DNA of 64,000 nucleotides from CAYPNF01 sp964411985 (GTDB lineage: Bacteria; Verrucomicrobiota; Verrucomicrobiia; Limisphaerales; J093), in the NCBI GenBank assembly GCA_964411985.1, contig CAYPNF010000003.1, positions 124,001-188,000 on the forward strand, in the 5' to 3' direction. Under the pieces are notes generated by a model. That model had not been told where the DNA came from, ran no database searches, and saw only the letters and a program-made list of their open reading frames with translations. The position numbers and the translations under genes are program-made. Shown here in pieces: positions 22,971 to 31,994 of this stretch; position 1 is the stretch's first letter, and every line of letters starts with the position of its first letter.

Positions 22971-23408
22971 TTAGGTGCCAGGCGTGAAATGGGGTTGCGT
23001 TGGGAAAGCTTGACGAGTCTCGGGCAGCATGAGACCGCGGATTGCGTCCGTCAGAGTCTCCGAGGCAGCCAGCTTGGTGACGTAGGCATGCGCGCCGGCC
23101 TTGGCCGCGCTTTGGATATGCCACCGGTCGTCGTGCGAAGACAACACCAGGACCTTGACCGCGGGGTTCAATGCCCGAATTTGCCTAGTCAAATCCAAAC
23201 CACTCTCTAGTCCCAGGTTGATGTCCACGCTAGCCACATCGGGTCGCTGCTCAGCGATCTTCAACAAAGCGTCCGACACGCCTTCGCTCTCTCCACACAC
23301 CACCATGTCTGGCTGAAGGTCGATGAGGGAGTGAATCCCCTTGCGCATCTGCGGCTGGTCCTCGACGATCAATACTCGAATCTTCTTATCCAATCTTGCT
23401 GTTTGCAT
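22971..23408 (-). CDS. NarL-type receiver protein lacking HTH
   Basis: A 145-residue protein: receiver with LIVEDQPQ, phospho-acceptor Asp62 in VASVDINLGLESG, Ser in LSSHDD and Lys in YVTKLAAS. Sequence features are those of NarL/FixJ-class receivers, but it stops where the LuxR helix-turn-helix should begin. The ATG at 23408 has a good ribosome site (GGAGAG, six bases upstream); a GTG at 23426 does not. It heads a possible three-gene transcript with the secreted protein and pseudopilin, so it may act as a modulator rather than a transcription factor. Confidence 0.85.
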   Translation of the reverse strand: MQTARLDKKIRVLIVEDQPQMRKGIHSLIDLQPDMVVCGESEGVSDALLKIAEQRPDVASVDINLGLESGLDLTRQIRALNPAVKVLVLSSHDDRWHIQSAAKAGAHAYVTKLAASETLTDAIRGLMLPETRQAFPTQPHFTPGT

Positions 23409-23618
23409 TAGGCTCTCTCCGATCACTTCTCAAATGGTTTTCATCTCTTGGCCACGAAAATCCCCAGGAGGGGGTTCCGGTGAGCGGGAGAGCTCCAAGT
23501 GGGGCGTCCAGCGTCGTAGCCAACCGGAAACTATCGGTCGGGGATGATGACAATCTGCTGCGGTGATGAGGCCTGGTGCCGGAATCAGCTTGAGGCCGAC
23601 TCGGTCAAGACTCAGGGT

Positions 23619-24053
23619 TTACGCGCGAGCGTGATTGTCGAGAAGAGCACGGGGACGGGGCCAGGGGGGTTGATCCGTGCGGGAGAGCCCAAAGAAATCG
23701 GGGGTAGGAATTCGTTCTTGCAGGCAGAAGAAGTTCAAGTCCGTAGCCTGCCAAACCAGGCCTAGCTCGAGCTTAAACCCGGGCTTGACCTGCTTCTGTT
23801 CCTGCTTCTGTTCCTCTTCACGACCTTCCTTCACCACCTTGCAGAGGGCACAAGGATGCCGGCCATCGAAGGTCTTCGCGACGGCTTCTTGCAGCGAACC
23901 ATCGCGAGCGTACGTGATCAGCATGCCAGTCCAGGCCACGGTCTGAAGCAGCGCCCAATGCAGGCCCAAGGAAAGGACCAGCATGGCTACCGTCACAACT
24001 CGCAAGCCTGCTCGCACGAGCATCACACTACAGTCGGTGAGGACAGCTGTCAA
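23619..24053 (-). CDS. small membrane/exported protein with HPCALCK motif
   Basis: A protein of up to 144 residues. One hydrophobic segment (residues 11-45 region) is followed by TFDGRHPCALCKVV, a Lys/Glu-rich stretch and a Pro-rich end. A CxxC following 'GRHPC' in a protein with a single N-terminal anchor suggests a periplasmic metal- or thiol-binding role. I have seen similar proteins near metal-resistance genes, but I know no established function. The start may be at 24053 or at the ATG at 24023. It is divergent from the Cys-rich lipoprotein gene at 24226. Confidence 0.6.
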   Translation of the reverse strand: MTAVLTDCSVMLVRAGLRVVTVAMLVLSLGLHWALLQTVAWTGMLITYARDGSLQEAVAKTFDGRHPCALCKVVKEGREEEQKQEQKQVKPGFKLELGLVWQATDLNFFCLQERIPTPDFFGLSRTDQPPWPRPRALLDNHARA

Positions 24054-24133
24054 ATGGGGAAGGATCCAAACGCCGACGCCGTCTTGACGCTTGCGTGGCT
24101 TTGCCCTAGCATCCAGTCAATCGACAACAACGC

Positions 24134-24155
24134 GAATCGGACTTCGTCCTGATTC
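24134..24155. promoter_or_regulatory. hairpin/dyad between divergent metal-related genes
   Basis: GAATC-GGAC, loop TTC, GTCC-T-GATTC: nine pairs with one bulged base, in the 172-base gap between divergent genes. No T-run follows, so it may be an operator for both. Inferred only. Confidence 0.35.
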
Positions 24156-24225
24156 TGTCGGGACTGTGCAATTCCGCCGCAGCCGGCAGAGTCGTAAGGA
24201 GGGCGATCACTAAAAGGTTCCACAA

Positions 24226-24663
24226 ATGAAGATCTTCCGCCCCTTGGCTTCCCTACTGGTGCTAGCCTGCAGCTTGATGCTCCTCTCATGCAAGACCACG
24301 GAACCGGAGGGGAAGACGGAGCGCCGGGACGTGCTCTACCTGTGCAGCTGCGGTGCCGAGTGCAAGTGCAAGGTGGCGAGCACCAAACCGGGCAAATGCG
24401 GCTGCGGCCACGATCTGATCCCTGGGCACCTCAGGAAGATGGAGGGAGATACGGCGCTGCTTTGCATGTGTGGCACCGACTGCGGCTGCAGCATCGACCC
24501 CAAAAACGCAACCAAGTGCGGCTGTGGCAAACCCCTGAGGAAGATCAGCCTGAAGGGTAGCGGAATCTACTTCTGCATCTGCGGCAGCACCTGCGCCTGC
24601 AACACGGTCTCGGATCAGCCAGGTCAATGCAAGTGTGGCAAGCAGCTCAAGAAAGTTGACTGA
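24226..24663 (+). CDS. lipoprotein with three exact Cys repeats, metal-binding candidate
   Basis: A 145-residue lipoprotein: signal peptide with lipobox LLSC (Cys22), then three repeats with identical spacing C-x-C-x3-C-x-C-x9-C-x-C (Cys40-60, Cys80-100, Cys117-137), 18 Cys in all. The second half of each repeat (TKPGKCGCGHDL, NATKCGCGKPL, SDQPGQCKCGKQL) closely resembles the end of the heavy-metal-binding domain found on CusB and copper ATPases (SDxPGKCxxCGMxL); its first half, normally YxCPMHP, is replaced by a CxCGxxCxC cluster. Probably a membrane-anchored binder of Cu, Zn, Cd or similar. The convergent CusB-like gene carries a normal copy of that domain. Confidence 0.85.
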   Translation: MKIFRPLASLLVLACSLMLLSCKTTEPEGKTERRDVLYLCSCGAECKCKVASTKPGKCGCGHDLIPGHLRKMEGDTALLCMCGTDCGCSIDPKNATKCGCGKPLRKISLKGSGIYFCICGSTCACNTVSDQPGQCKCGKQLKKVD

Positions 24664-24707
24664 AAGCTGGCCAGCCCAGAGGAAGACGCTCAGCCTCTTG
24701 ATCGCCT

Positions 24708-26813
24708 TCATTCTCGGGTCGAAGAGCCTCTGGGCAAATCCTCGGCCGAGTTGGCGACACGGAGCGCGTCGGGTGTGTGTTTAGCCAGATTCGTCGTCGC
24801 AGCATTGTGCCTCTCTGCAAGACCCTTCGCAAAGGTTCGTGCCATCCTCTCCTCAGCCTCGGGGTTCCTTGTCTTGGCAGTGCCTAGACTGACCCCTGAC
24901 GGGAGGCGCCGTGCGCTAGGAAGAGCCTGGTCACGCGAGGATCCTGGACTGGGAGGGTCATTCACGAGAGCCACGGCGACGCCTCTGCTGGAGGGGCGGA
25001 CGCGAACCTCCTCACCACAGGCGAGCATCGCTGCGCCGTAGAATGGGTTTCTGAGGGGACCCTTGGACTGGTACCAAAGCCCAGGTTTTGGGGCCATCGG
25101 GCAATGGTACACCTTCAGCGACCGGAAGTCGTCTTGGCCTCCCCGCAAGCGCTCCACCAACTCCACCACTTTGGTGCTGAATGGAAGAAAGGACTTACGG
25201 GCCGTTGCCAGGTCGCTTGGCTCACTCCAAGTGCAAGCCGAGGAAATCTCCTTCATGGCAACAGCAAGCTGCGCGTCTTCAGCCAACTCCCGGCTCAGAA
25301 AGGACTGCGCCGCTTCCAAGCGCGACAGTTCGAGCTTCAGGTTTTCAAGATCGTCGGAGGCCAACGCTTCTGAAATGCCGCCTGCCACCTTCAGAAAGTC
25401 ACGCAAAGCCTTGCTCTGGGAAGCCGTCAACGGTGCCGGCTTGGCGGAGGTTTGCTGCTCCGACGATGGCGCGGCATGCTGTTTCGCAGGAAGCGCAGTC
25501 GTCAAAGCCGAGCCTTCGGGGTTGGAATCAGGCGGTGCCGTCTGAGCCAAGACGGTCCGCGCCTCCGCTTGGCCGGCGGGCTCCGTAAGCTGCGCTTGCG
25601 CGTCCATCAGGACGTTCCCGGCAGTCACCACTCGATCGCCTTCCTCCAGACCTTCGAGAACCTCCCATTCGTGATCCCCCTGCCGTCCGAGCCGAACCGG
25701 CGTCCGGGCGTAAGCTCCCGCTCCTTGTTCAACGTAGACATAGGCCTGCCCACCGGGATAAAGGATCGCGCTGCGAGGCACGGTGAGGACGTCTGGCACC
25801 TCCGCGTGCACGGCTCCCTCGGCATACATACCCAGGAAAAGCATCCGCTGCATGCCCTCCGTCCCCTCCAGCAGGGGATTCTGCAGCGTCGCGCGGACCT
25901 TAACCGTGCGAGTGGTCTGATCCACCTTCGGCTCAATCGCTGAAATGACGGCGGCAAATTCCTTCCCGGGAACCGAGGGGACGGTTACGCGGATGTTTTG
26001 CCCTTTCCGGAGCCAGGAGAGCTGACGCTCGTACACATCGAATCGGAACCAAAGTACCGAGGTGTCAACGATCGTCAAAAGTTGGTCGCCTTCGGTCACA
26101 TACTGGCCGTTGAAGACCTTTCGTTCCACCACCGTGCCGCTCAAGGGAGACAGCAGGTCACTGAAGTAGGGATCGGCGTCCTGGTTGGGGGCGGCCATAG
26201 CAGGCTGTGCAGCAACTTGCGCTTTCGCAGCCTGTTTTCCGCGAGAGAGGGGTTCCGGACCTTCGTGAGGCCTGCCTGCGAAAGCGGGCCCTGTGGCTGA
26301 GCGGGTCCGCACCACATAGGCACGCCGCCAGGTAGCCAGCTCCGGACTATAGAAGGTGAATAGCGGTTGGTCCGCCTGAACGACATCGCCCACTGCCTCC
26401 ACCGCCATGACCTCGATCCGGCCAGCGGCAGGCGCGGAGAAAATATTCTTACGCGTTTCATCGGCCTCGAGCGTTCCGGCTACCCGCAGGCCGAAACTGA
26501 GTGCTTTGCGTCCAACTTCCCCGCTCGCGACATTCATTACGGTGACCGTGTTGGAGCTGAGAACTACCAATCCTTCATGTGCTGAGGTGCTTTCCTGGCC
26601 CTCATGGATCGGTGTGAGGTCCATCGCGCAGATGGTACACTTGCCAGGCTGATCGGATTTCACCCAGGGATGCATGGAATCCTGGTAGCACACGATGCGT
26701 CTTTCCTGGGCTTTGGATGGGAGTATCCACTGGTACCTCCAGGCGGCAAAGCCGCCCATCGCGAACACCGGCAGGGCGAGAAGCACCAGAATCGTTCTTC
26801 GAGTGATTTTCAT
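24708..26813 (-). CDS. CusB-like RND efflux periplasmic adaptor with heavy-metal-binding domain
   Basis: A 701-residue membrane-fusion protein. N-terminal anchor (residues 7-27), heavy-metal-binding domain (about 38-70: CYQDSMHP, SDQPGKCTICAMDL), then barrel-sandwich and beta-barrel domains of CusB (AAGRIEVMAVEAVGD, SPLSGTVVERKVFNGQYV, about 110-400). The C-terminal part carries a DUF3347-type helical domain (about 475-580) and a second degenerate metal box (YHCPMAP, NPFYGAAMLACGEEV). About 90 disordered residues end it. CusB binds Cu(I)/Ag(I) and joins the CusA pump to an outer-membrane channel. No CusA or CusC is in the window, which is unusual. It ends the multicopper-oxidase operon, 18 bases after the propeller gene. 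Confidence 0.9.
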   Translation of the reverse strand: MKITRRTILVLLALPVFAMGGFAAWRYQWILPSKAQERRIVCYQDSMHPWVKSDQPGKCTICAMDLTPIHEGQESTSAHEGLVVLSSNTVTVMNVASGEVGRKALSFGLRVAGTLEADETRKNIFSAPAAGRIEVMAVEAVGDVVQADQPLFTFYSPELATWRRAYVVRTRSATGPAFAGRPHEGPEPLSRGKQAAKAQVAAQPAMAAPNQDADPYFSDLLSPLSGTVVERKVFNGQYVTEGDQLLTIVDTSVLWFRFDVYERQLSWLRKGQNIRVTVPSVPGKEFAAVISAIEPKVDQTTRTVKVRATLQNPLLEGTEGMQRMLFLGMYAEGAVHAEVPDVLTVPRSAILYPGGQAYVYVEQGAGAYARTPVRLGRQGDHEWEVLEGLEEGDRVVTAGNVLMDAQAQLTEPAGQAEARTVLAQTAPPDSNPEGSALTTALPAKQHAAPSSEQQTSAKPAPLTASQSKALRDFLKVAGGISEALASDDLENLKLELSRLEAAQSFLSRELAEDAQLAVAMKEISSACTWSEPSDLATARKSFLPFSTKVVELVERLRGGQDDFRSLKVYHCPMAPKPGLWYQSKGPLRNPFYGAAMLACGEEVRVRPSSRGVAVALVNDPPSPGSSRDQALPSARRLPSGVSLGTAKTRNPEAEERMARTFAKGLAERHNAATTNLAKHTPDALRVANSAEDLPRGSSTRE

Positions 26814-26830
26814 ACTATCTTTCCAGGCAG

Positions 26831-28552
26831 TCAGTATTTTAGCACAACATTCCCATTCGTGACACTAATTTCTATAAATCGGGCAGGAGTCCTGGAGAGA
26901 ATCTGGTAAAAGCAGGTGGTTTCGCGTTTCGCCGCAGTGATTGTCCTCGTCGTGTCGTCTACGCTGGCTTCCGCATCGACTGCGAAAGGTCCCAGTGCAG
27001 AACCGCTCCAAAGTAGCTGAATCTGAGGCGAAAGGGGCGCAGTAACTTCCACTTGCACCTTGCCGGAAGCGGTCAAGGTTGGCTCGCCATCGTCGGTGAC
27101 GGTCACTTCGATTTCCCGTTTACCCGGAGCCTCCTCGACCCCAACGCTCCATGTAAAATCCCCTGCGGGACTGACCACGGCACCGGAGGGCGCGTTGGTG
27201 CCCAAGCTGAAGTGGAGGGCCTGAGCGGGCAGGTCAGGATCGTTCGCAACCAATTGGAACGTCAGGACGCTGCCGGCAGCAGCCGTCTTGGGCGGGATCG
27301 GCATAAGAACGGGCGGCCGGTTCACCTCTTGCACCACGATCTGGACTGTTTGGGTGGAAGAATTTGCAGGGCTCCCATCGTCCTCGGCCAGCAAGGTGAT
27401 GACATTGGTGCTGGGAGCCTGCGTTTCGCCGGGTCTCCAGGAAAAGAAGCCGCTGGATGAAACACTGGCGCCAGCGGGCACCGTACCGATTAACTTGAAA
27501 CTCACTCGCTGGAGGGGCCAGTCGCTGTCAGAGGCCCGAGCCGCAAAGGTAATGAGACGGTCCTCGGTACCCTCCAGGTCCGGAATCGGGTCGATCGTTG
27601 GCGGCGAGTTTGTTTGGGCCTCTGCTAAAACGTCGACGGGCGAAACCGCGAGTCCGGTGATCTCCCCAATCCAACCGCCCGAGTAGGAACCCAGCAGTTC
27701 GCCCTGGGAGCTTAACCGCTCCAAACCATAAGGGCCACTGACTCCCCCGGTCACCGCCACCACGATCTGTCCATCGGGACCAGTCGCCAAGCCGAGTGGA
27801 AACCCAGAGAGAGTCGTCAAGGTCGTGATCGAGGTCCCCGAAAGGTATTGCAGCACTTTGCTATCGTGGGCTCCGACGTAGATCCGGTCCCCATGCACGG
27901 CGATTCCCCAAGGCTGATCAATCCCCTGCGCGCCCCCGGCCAGCACCGTCTGAGTGGCGTCCGCCAGCAAAATGGACACCACCTGGCTATTGAGCTTGGA
28001 AGCGACGACCAGACGATCCAGGTCCAGAGAGGCGACGCCCACGAGCAGCGAGAGGTTCCCGCCTTCGACCACTACGGTTTCACTCCCCCTGTTCGGGTCG
28101 ATCCGCACGATACGATTCAGCGCTCCATCGGACACGAAGAGATCCCCTCCGGGGGCGAGCGCAATTCCCCAGATTTGGGATACGGTTCGATTGGGGTTGA
28201 TGACCGTCGTCTGGCCGTTACGAAGGTTCAGATTCTTGATGGCGCCATCCCACTCCGTGACGTAAAGAGAACCCTCAGGCGAGATTGCCACGGCGGTGGG
28301 GAATGCGAACTCGGCAATCTTCCGTTGAAAGCCGCTCGTGGGATCCACGCGGACTACGACGTTGCCCGCGCCGCGGTAATTGGCTGCGAAGATGTCTCCC
28401 ACTCTGGCTGCGTAGACTTGGGCGATCGCACCCGGTGTGGCCGCCCCCATCCAGGTCGCAAGGAGGCACACGAGCCCCGCCCTCCACCGCATCGAAGCAG
28501 GCATGGCGGCTGCCAAGCCTTCTTGGTTTCTGGAATGAATCCTATCCATCAT
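26831..28552 (-). CDS. secreted NHL/SMP-30-like beta-propeller with Ig domains
   Basis: A 573-residue exported protein. After the signal segment, residues about 50-310 contain repeats of propeller type (FPTAVAISPEGSLYV, IWGIALAPGGDLFV, PWGIAVHGDRIYV, PLGLATGPDGQIVV), then two cadherin/Ig-like domains (about 320-420 and 420-510) with NxPPxxxPIP openings. The C-terminus is a beta module close to the shared one (TCFYQILSR) but with a 20-residue extension. No catalytic residues are evident. The ATGATG start overlaps the peptidase stop (ATGA), so the two products are made together. Confidence 0.85.
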   Translation of the reverse strand: MMDRIHSRNQEGLAAAMPASMRWRAGLVCLLATWMGAATPGAIAQVYAARVGDIFAANYRGAGNVVVRVDPTSGFQRKIAEFAFPTAVAISPEGSLYVTEWDGAIKNLNLRNGQTTVINPNRTVSQIWGIALAPGGDLFVSDGALNRIVRIDPNRGSETVVVEGGNLSLLVGVASLDLDRLVVASKLNSQVVSILLADATQTVLAGGAQGIDQPWGIAVHGDRIYVGAHDSKVLQYLSGTSITTLTTLSGFPLGLATGPDGQIVVAVTGGVSGPYGLERLSSQGELLGSYSGGWIGEITGLAVSPVDVLAEAQTNSPPTIDPIPDLEGTEDRLITFAARASDSDWPLQRVSFKLIGTVPAGASVSSSGFFSWRPGETQAPSTNVITLLAEDDGSPANSSTQTVQIVVQEVNRPPVLMPIPPKTAAAGSVLTFQLVANDPDLPAQALHFSLGTNAPSGAVVSPAGDFTWSVGVEEAPGKREIEVTVTDDGEPTLTASGKVQVEVTAPLSPQIQLLWSGSALGPFAVDAEASVDDTTRTITAAKRETTCFYQILSRTPARFIEISVTNGNVVLKY

Positions 28553-31260
28553 TGGGTTGTCTCCACTTGCAGGCGATAAAACCGGGTGCCCAGCCGCGTG
28601 TTTCTATCGGCAAACGTGTTTACCGGCGGTTGCGCGGCGATTCCGTTGGTCAAAAGAACGAAGGGCCCACCCGCCTCGCTGGACCAATACAAGGAATAGA
28701 TCCTCCCGGTCGCGCTGGGCCAACTCAGCACAGGATCGGGTCCGGAAGCCGCGTCCAATGCCACCGTCACCTTCAGCAGCGAAGCTGGGTCGGTAGGTAC
28801 GGTGCCCGCTTCGTACTCTTCCCAGGATGCCATTCCGTCCCGATCAGGGTCGGACATGGAAGCTGTCTCGAAAGAGTTGGTCCAGCCGAAACCAGCCAAC
28901 CACCACTCAGGCACCCCCAAGGAGGTGCGGTTCTCTTCGAAAAGCGCGCTGACAGTCAGGGGTCGGTCCATAACCAGAGTCAGGGCAAGACTCGACTCCG
29001 TTCCCACCGGCACATCCCCGCTCCAACGGACGAAGTGGAAGTAGTTGGCAGGCACAGCGACAACCATCTGCGTGCTGCCGAGGGCCATCCATCCTTCTGG
29101 GATCGAGACCGAGCCATTGCCCTGCGCCGCGGCGGACAGCCAGACCTGAGTGGCCCACGACCAGGAGAGTTGAGAGTCTTGAGAAAGGGTGAAGTTCAGT
29201 TGGGTACCGGTACCGGTGGAGGGTACGCTGCCCGCGCCATTCCAACCTGTGCAAACATACCGGACCCCCTGCCCTGCGAGCAGGGGTGAGTTCGTTACCG
29301 AGCAAGTCAGGAGACTGCCATGAGGATACTGGGCCGTGCCAATCGCCGGAGAAGCACCCCCATGGACAGAAGAAACCTCCAACTTCGGCTCGGCCGAAGG
29401 ACTCTGCCAGCTTAGGTGGGGATCTCCGAGGAGGTTGATTTCAAAATAGCAGTATCGGTAGGTCATGATACCCGAAGTCTCCACCCGGCTGACCATGTCG
29501 TGTTTTCCGAGTTGGTTGGCAACACCCAAACGCCGGTTGCCCCGGTTCAGCACCTGTTCAAAGAACTTGATCTGAAACTCCCCGCTCCACTTCCATTCCG
29601 CACGAGCGTCATACCACCCGAGGCGTGAGTTGAGAATGGAAGCGAAAGCCGCGCGCGAATGCCGTTTGACCAACTCCTCGCCGATGGAATCGGGCCAGAA
29701 CTCGACATTGTCGAAAGCACCGGCATCGCAGCCGACACTGTAGACGAAAAAGGGCAAGCTGTTGGTTAAAGCGTCCAGGTCATCCGAAATCATGCGCATC
29801 ATGGAATCCGGGTCTCCATGCCCGTTGAACAAGACCAGGTGAGGTGAGCGGTTCAACTCCCGTATGGCATCCGCCGTGGTCCACTGGGGAACCGTGAACG
29901 GCAGATCGTCCAGCCTGGCCAGTTGGTGGCCCACGAAGTAGTTTGTCAAGGGCACGAACATGTTCCATCCCTGGGCTGCCTTTCCTCCGGAAGAGCCCAA
30001 GTACTCGGCAAGAAAAAGGGTATCCATGAGGTGGGGGTGAGGCGTTGTCTCGTACCGCACGCTCTTCTCCACGAAGACGGTTGCCTCCTCGGGGGTATCC
30101 ACCGGAGCCCTTCCCACGTAAACCTCCGCCAGGAGATCGACTTCCTGGCCCCCCTCGCCGTCGCCAGGTTCCCCGAAGACACTGTCCCCGTCGTTGTCCC
30201 AAGAGCCTTCCAAGCACGCGTAATAGAGGTCGCTGGGAATCTGGGTGTCGGTGGTTAGGTTCCCCATGTTCGCGTAGGCGTAGCGGCACGGCACGGTGGA
30301 CACATCGCCACCAAGCAAAACATAAGTGATCCCCCAGTTCGTATAGGCATGCCGAATAGAGTTGCGAATCTTCTCGGGACCATCGCGACCGGCAAAATTA
30401 GCGAGAATCTGTGGAACGGTCTCGACCTTCACTTTCAAGCCGTCAGCGACCTTTTGATCGATCAAAGGTTGAAATGACGACACAAGCTCGGGCTTGGTGA
30501 TCAGGAGATAGTCATAGACAGCCGTGGCGGCGGCGCTGTGGGTGGCGACCCCGCGGTGGGCCGGGAGTTGAGCTGGATTGTCCACCATCGCCGCCACCGT
30601 CGCCCGGTCACGAGCCTGTCCATGCCTGCGCAAACCAGCCTGCGCTGTGCCAGGCTCCGAGTGCCCAATGATGGAGACGTTCACCTGGGTCGCAAAATCG
30701 AGCCGGCCAGCCAACGGGGCGAACTGAACGGGATAAACCCGGACAAAGGCGATATCATAGCCGGCCAGGCGTTGGATGGATGCCAACTCCGCCAAGACAG
30801 CCGGATAGGGGGCGTCGGAGAGGTAGATCTGCCAGTCAGGCTCATCCGGGACGGCTGGAGCTCCAAGTGGGCTGGCAAGATTGGGGCGCTGCTGTGGTAT
30901 GCGGCCAAAGTCCAAAAACCAATCGCCGGGCACAGTGAGAGTAGGCAAATCCGAGTCGGCGACCACCTGGTCGACGTGGAAGTCGGGGGGAAGTAGAATC
31001 CGGAGCGTCCGAAAGGGCACGCAGGGTTCACCAGGCCGCTCCCATTGCTCACAGCCTGGAACCATCACCCGCGTCAGCCCTTCAGCGGTTTCGGTGCTGG
31101 GCCAATCAAAAGTGCTGCGGACGGAGATGCTCACGGAGGCGGAGCCCGTCCCCTGAGCTCCAAGGTGCAGACAAAAGGTGGTTACCGCGAGCCAAACACC
31201 AAGGAACCATAAGCGTACAGATATGCCTTGCAGGCGGGCAAACGCAAGCCCTCCCCCCAT
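28549..31260 (-). CDS. secreted C25 (gingipain-like) cysteine peptidase
   Basis: A 903-residue exported protein: signal segment, an N-terminal propeptide-like region, and a peptidase C25 domain (about 230-600) with catalytic His in LVLFNGHGDPDS (near residue 480) and catalytic Cys in VYSVGCDAGAF (near 511). These are followed by a bacterial repeat domain (HFVRWSGDVP), a Ca-loop-like segment (DPDRDGMASWEEYEAG) and a C-terminal module ending TRFYRLQVETTQ. C25 peptidases cleave after Arg or Lys and in Bacteroidetes also sort surface proteins. Here it may process the neighbouring oxidases. An in-frame GTG at 31278 is an alternative start. Coupled to the propeller gene by a four-base overlap. Confidence 0.9.
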   Translation of the reverse strand: MGGGLAFARLQGISVRLWFLGVWLAVTTFCLHLGAQGTGSASVSISVRSTFDWPSTETAEGLTRVMVPGCEQWERPGEPCVPFRTLRILLPPDFHVDQVVADSDLPTLTVPGDWFLDFGRIPQQRPNLASPLGAPAVPDEPDWQIYLSDAPYPAVLAELASIQRLAGYDIAFVRVYPVQFAPLAGRLDFATQVNVSIIGHSEPGTAQAGLRRHGQARDRATVAAMVDNPAQLPAHRGVATHSAAATAVYDYLLITKPELVSSFQPLIDQKVADGLKVKVETVPQILANFAGRDGPEKIRNSIRHAYTNWGITYVLLGGDVSTVPCRYAYANMGNLTTDTQIPSDLYYACLEGSWDNDGDSVFGEPGDGEGGQEVDLLAEVYVGRAPVDTPEEATVFVEKSVRYETTPHPHLMDTLFLAEYLGSSGGKAAQGWNMFVPLTNYFVGHQLARLDDLPFTVPQWTTADAIRELNRSPHLVLFNGHGDPDSMMRMISDDLDALTNSLPFFVYSVGCDAGAFDNVEFWPDSIGEELVKRHSRAAFASILNSRLGWYDARAEWKWSGEFQIKFFEQVLNRGNRRLGVANQLGKHDMVSRVETSGIMTYRYCYFEINLLGDPHLSWQSPSAEPKLEVSSVHGGASPAIGTAQYPHGSLLTCSVTNSPLLAGQGVRYVCTGWNGAGSVPSTGTGTQLNFTLSQDSQLSWSWATQVWLSAAAQGNGSVSIPEGWMALGSTQMVVAVPANYFHFVRWSGDVPVGTESSLALTLVMDRPLTVSALFEENRTSLGVPEWWLAGFGWTNSFETASMSDPDRDGMASWEEYEAGTVPTDPASLLKVTVALDAASGPDPVLSWPSATGRIYSLYWSSEAGGPFVLLTNGIAAQPPVNTFADRNTRLGTRFYRLQVETTQ

Positions 31261-31309
31261 GTGTACGACTCTATTCACTGCTATTTTGGATGAAGTACGC
31301 CCTGGTCGT

Positions 31310-31984
31310 TTACTGAACCGTGACGTCTTGAGTACGACTGTTTCCGATGGCCACAGTCACCTTGTTGCCGGGCTTCACAACCTGTCCCTTGTTGGAGAGA
31401 AGGGCGAAGTAGGTCTTGCCGGTCACGAGTTTCTGGGAAGTTTGATTCTCGCGTTGGAAAGGAACCGGAATGGATTCACCGCTGTTCTGATCGATCACGA
31501 AGGTTCCATCCTGCATGTGGAGCAGGTTGGTGGCCTTGGCAGAATCGAGCACTTTATACCGCAGATCGAGCCCGTTGCCGCCCATGGCAATTCGCATGCC
31601 AGTGATCGTGATGCCCCATCGTTCCTCCATGCTCTCGGCGGACCCGCTCGGCGGCTGCAACGGCCGCGTCGGTTTCAGTGGCTGGGGCAGAGGGTGAGCT
31701 GGCTGGGTTGGTTGGGGTGGTTGGGCCGCTAGGCTCGACGTGAAAGGGCGGTTGCTGCGTTCCGCATTGGCTTGGGTCGCCTCAGGCGGCACTGGAGCTC
31801 CTTCCGAAGGTTTGATGCCGTGAAAGAGCAGAACCGCCACCGTCACCAAACCAACGGCGGCTATGGCCAAAACCACTCCGGGCCGGGCTCCGTTATCGTT
31901 GGAGGCAGGCACCCGTTGCTTTCGGTTCACCGATGCGGAGGACGGAAGCGGGCGATTTGGTTTCGGGTTCACAAGGGGGTCCAT
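31310..31984 (-). CDS. membrane-anchored protein, paralogue of the next upstream gene
   Basis: A 224-residue protein with one transmembrane helix (about residues 37-57), a Pro/Gln-rich linker and a C-terminal domain of about 105 residues: ERWGITITGMRI, GLDLRYKVLDSAKA, FVIDQNSGESIPVPF, KLVTGKTYFALLSNKG, VVKPGNKVTVAIG. The same blocks appear in the protein at 31995. I know no name for this domain. Its position just after the oxidase genes suggests a helper role. The ATG at 31984 sits just inside the overlap with the upstream gene's stop. Confidence 0.75.
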   Translation of the reverse strand: MDPLVNPKPNRPLPSSASVNRKQRVPASNDNGARPGVVLAIAAVGLVTVAVLLFHGIKPSEGAPVPPEATQANAERSNRPFTSSLAAQPPQPTQPAHPLPQPLKPTRPLQPPSGSAESMEERWGITITGMRIAMGGNGLDLRYKVLDSAKATNLLHMQDGTFVIDQNSGESIPVPFQRENQTSQKLVTGKTYFALLSNKGQVVKPGNKVTVAIGNSRTQDVTVQ

Positions 31985-31994
31985 GCGTCGTTCG

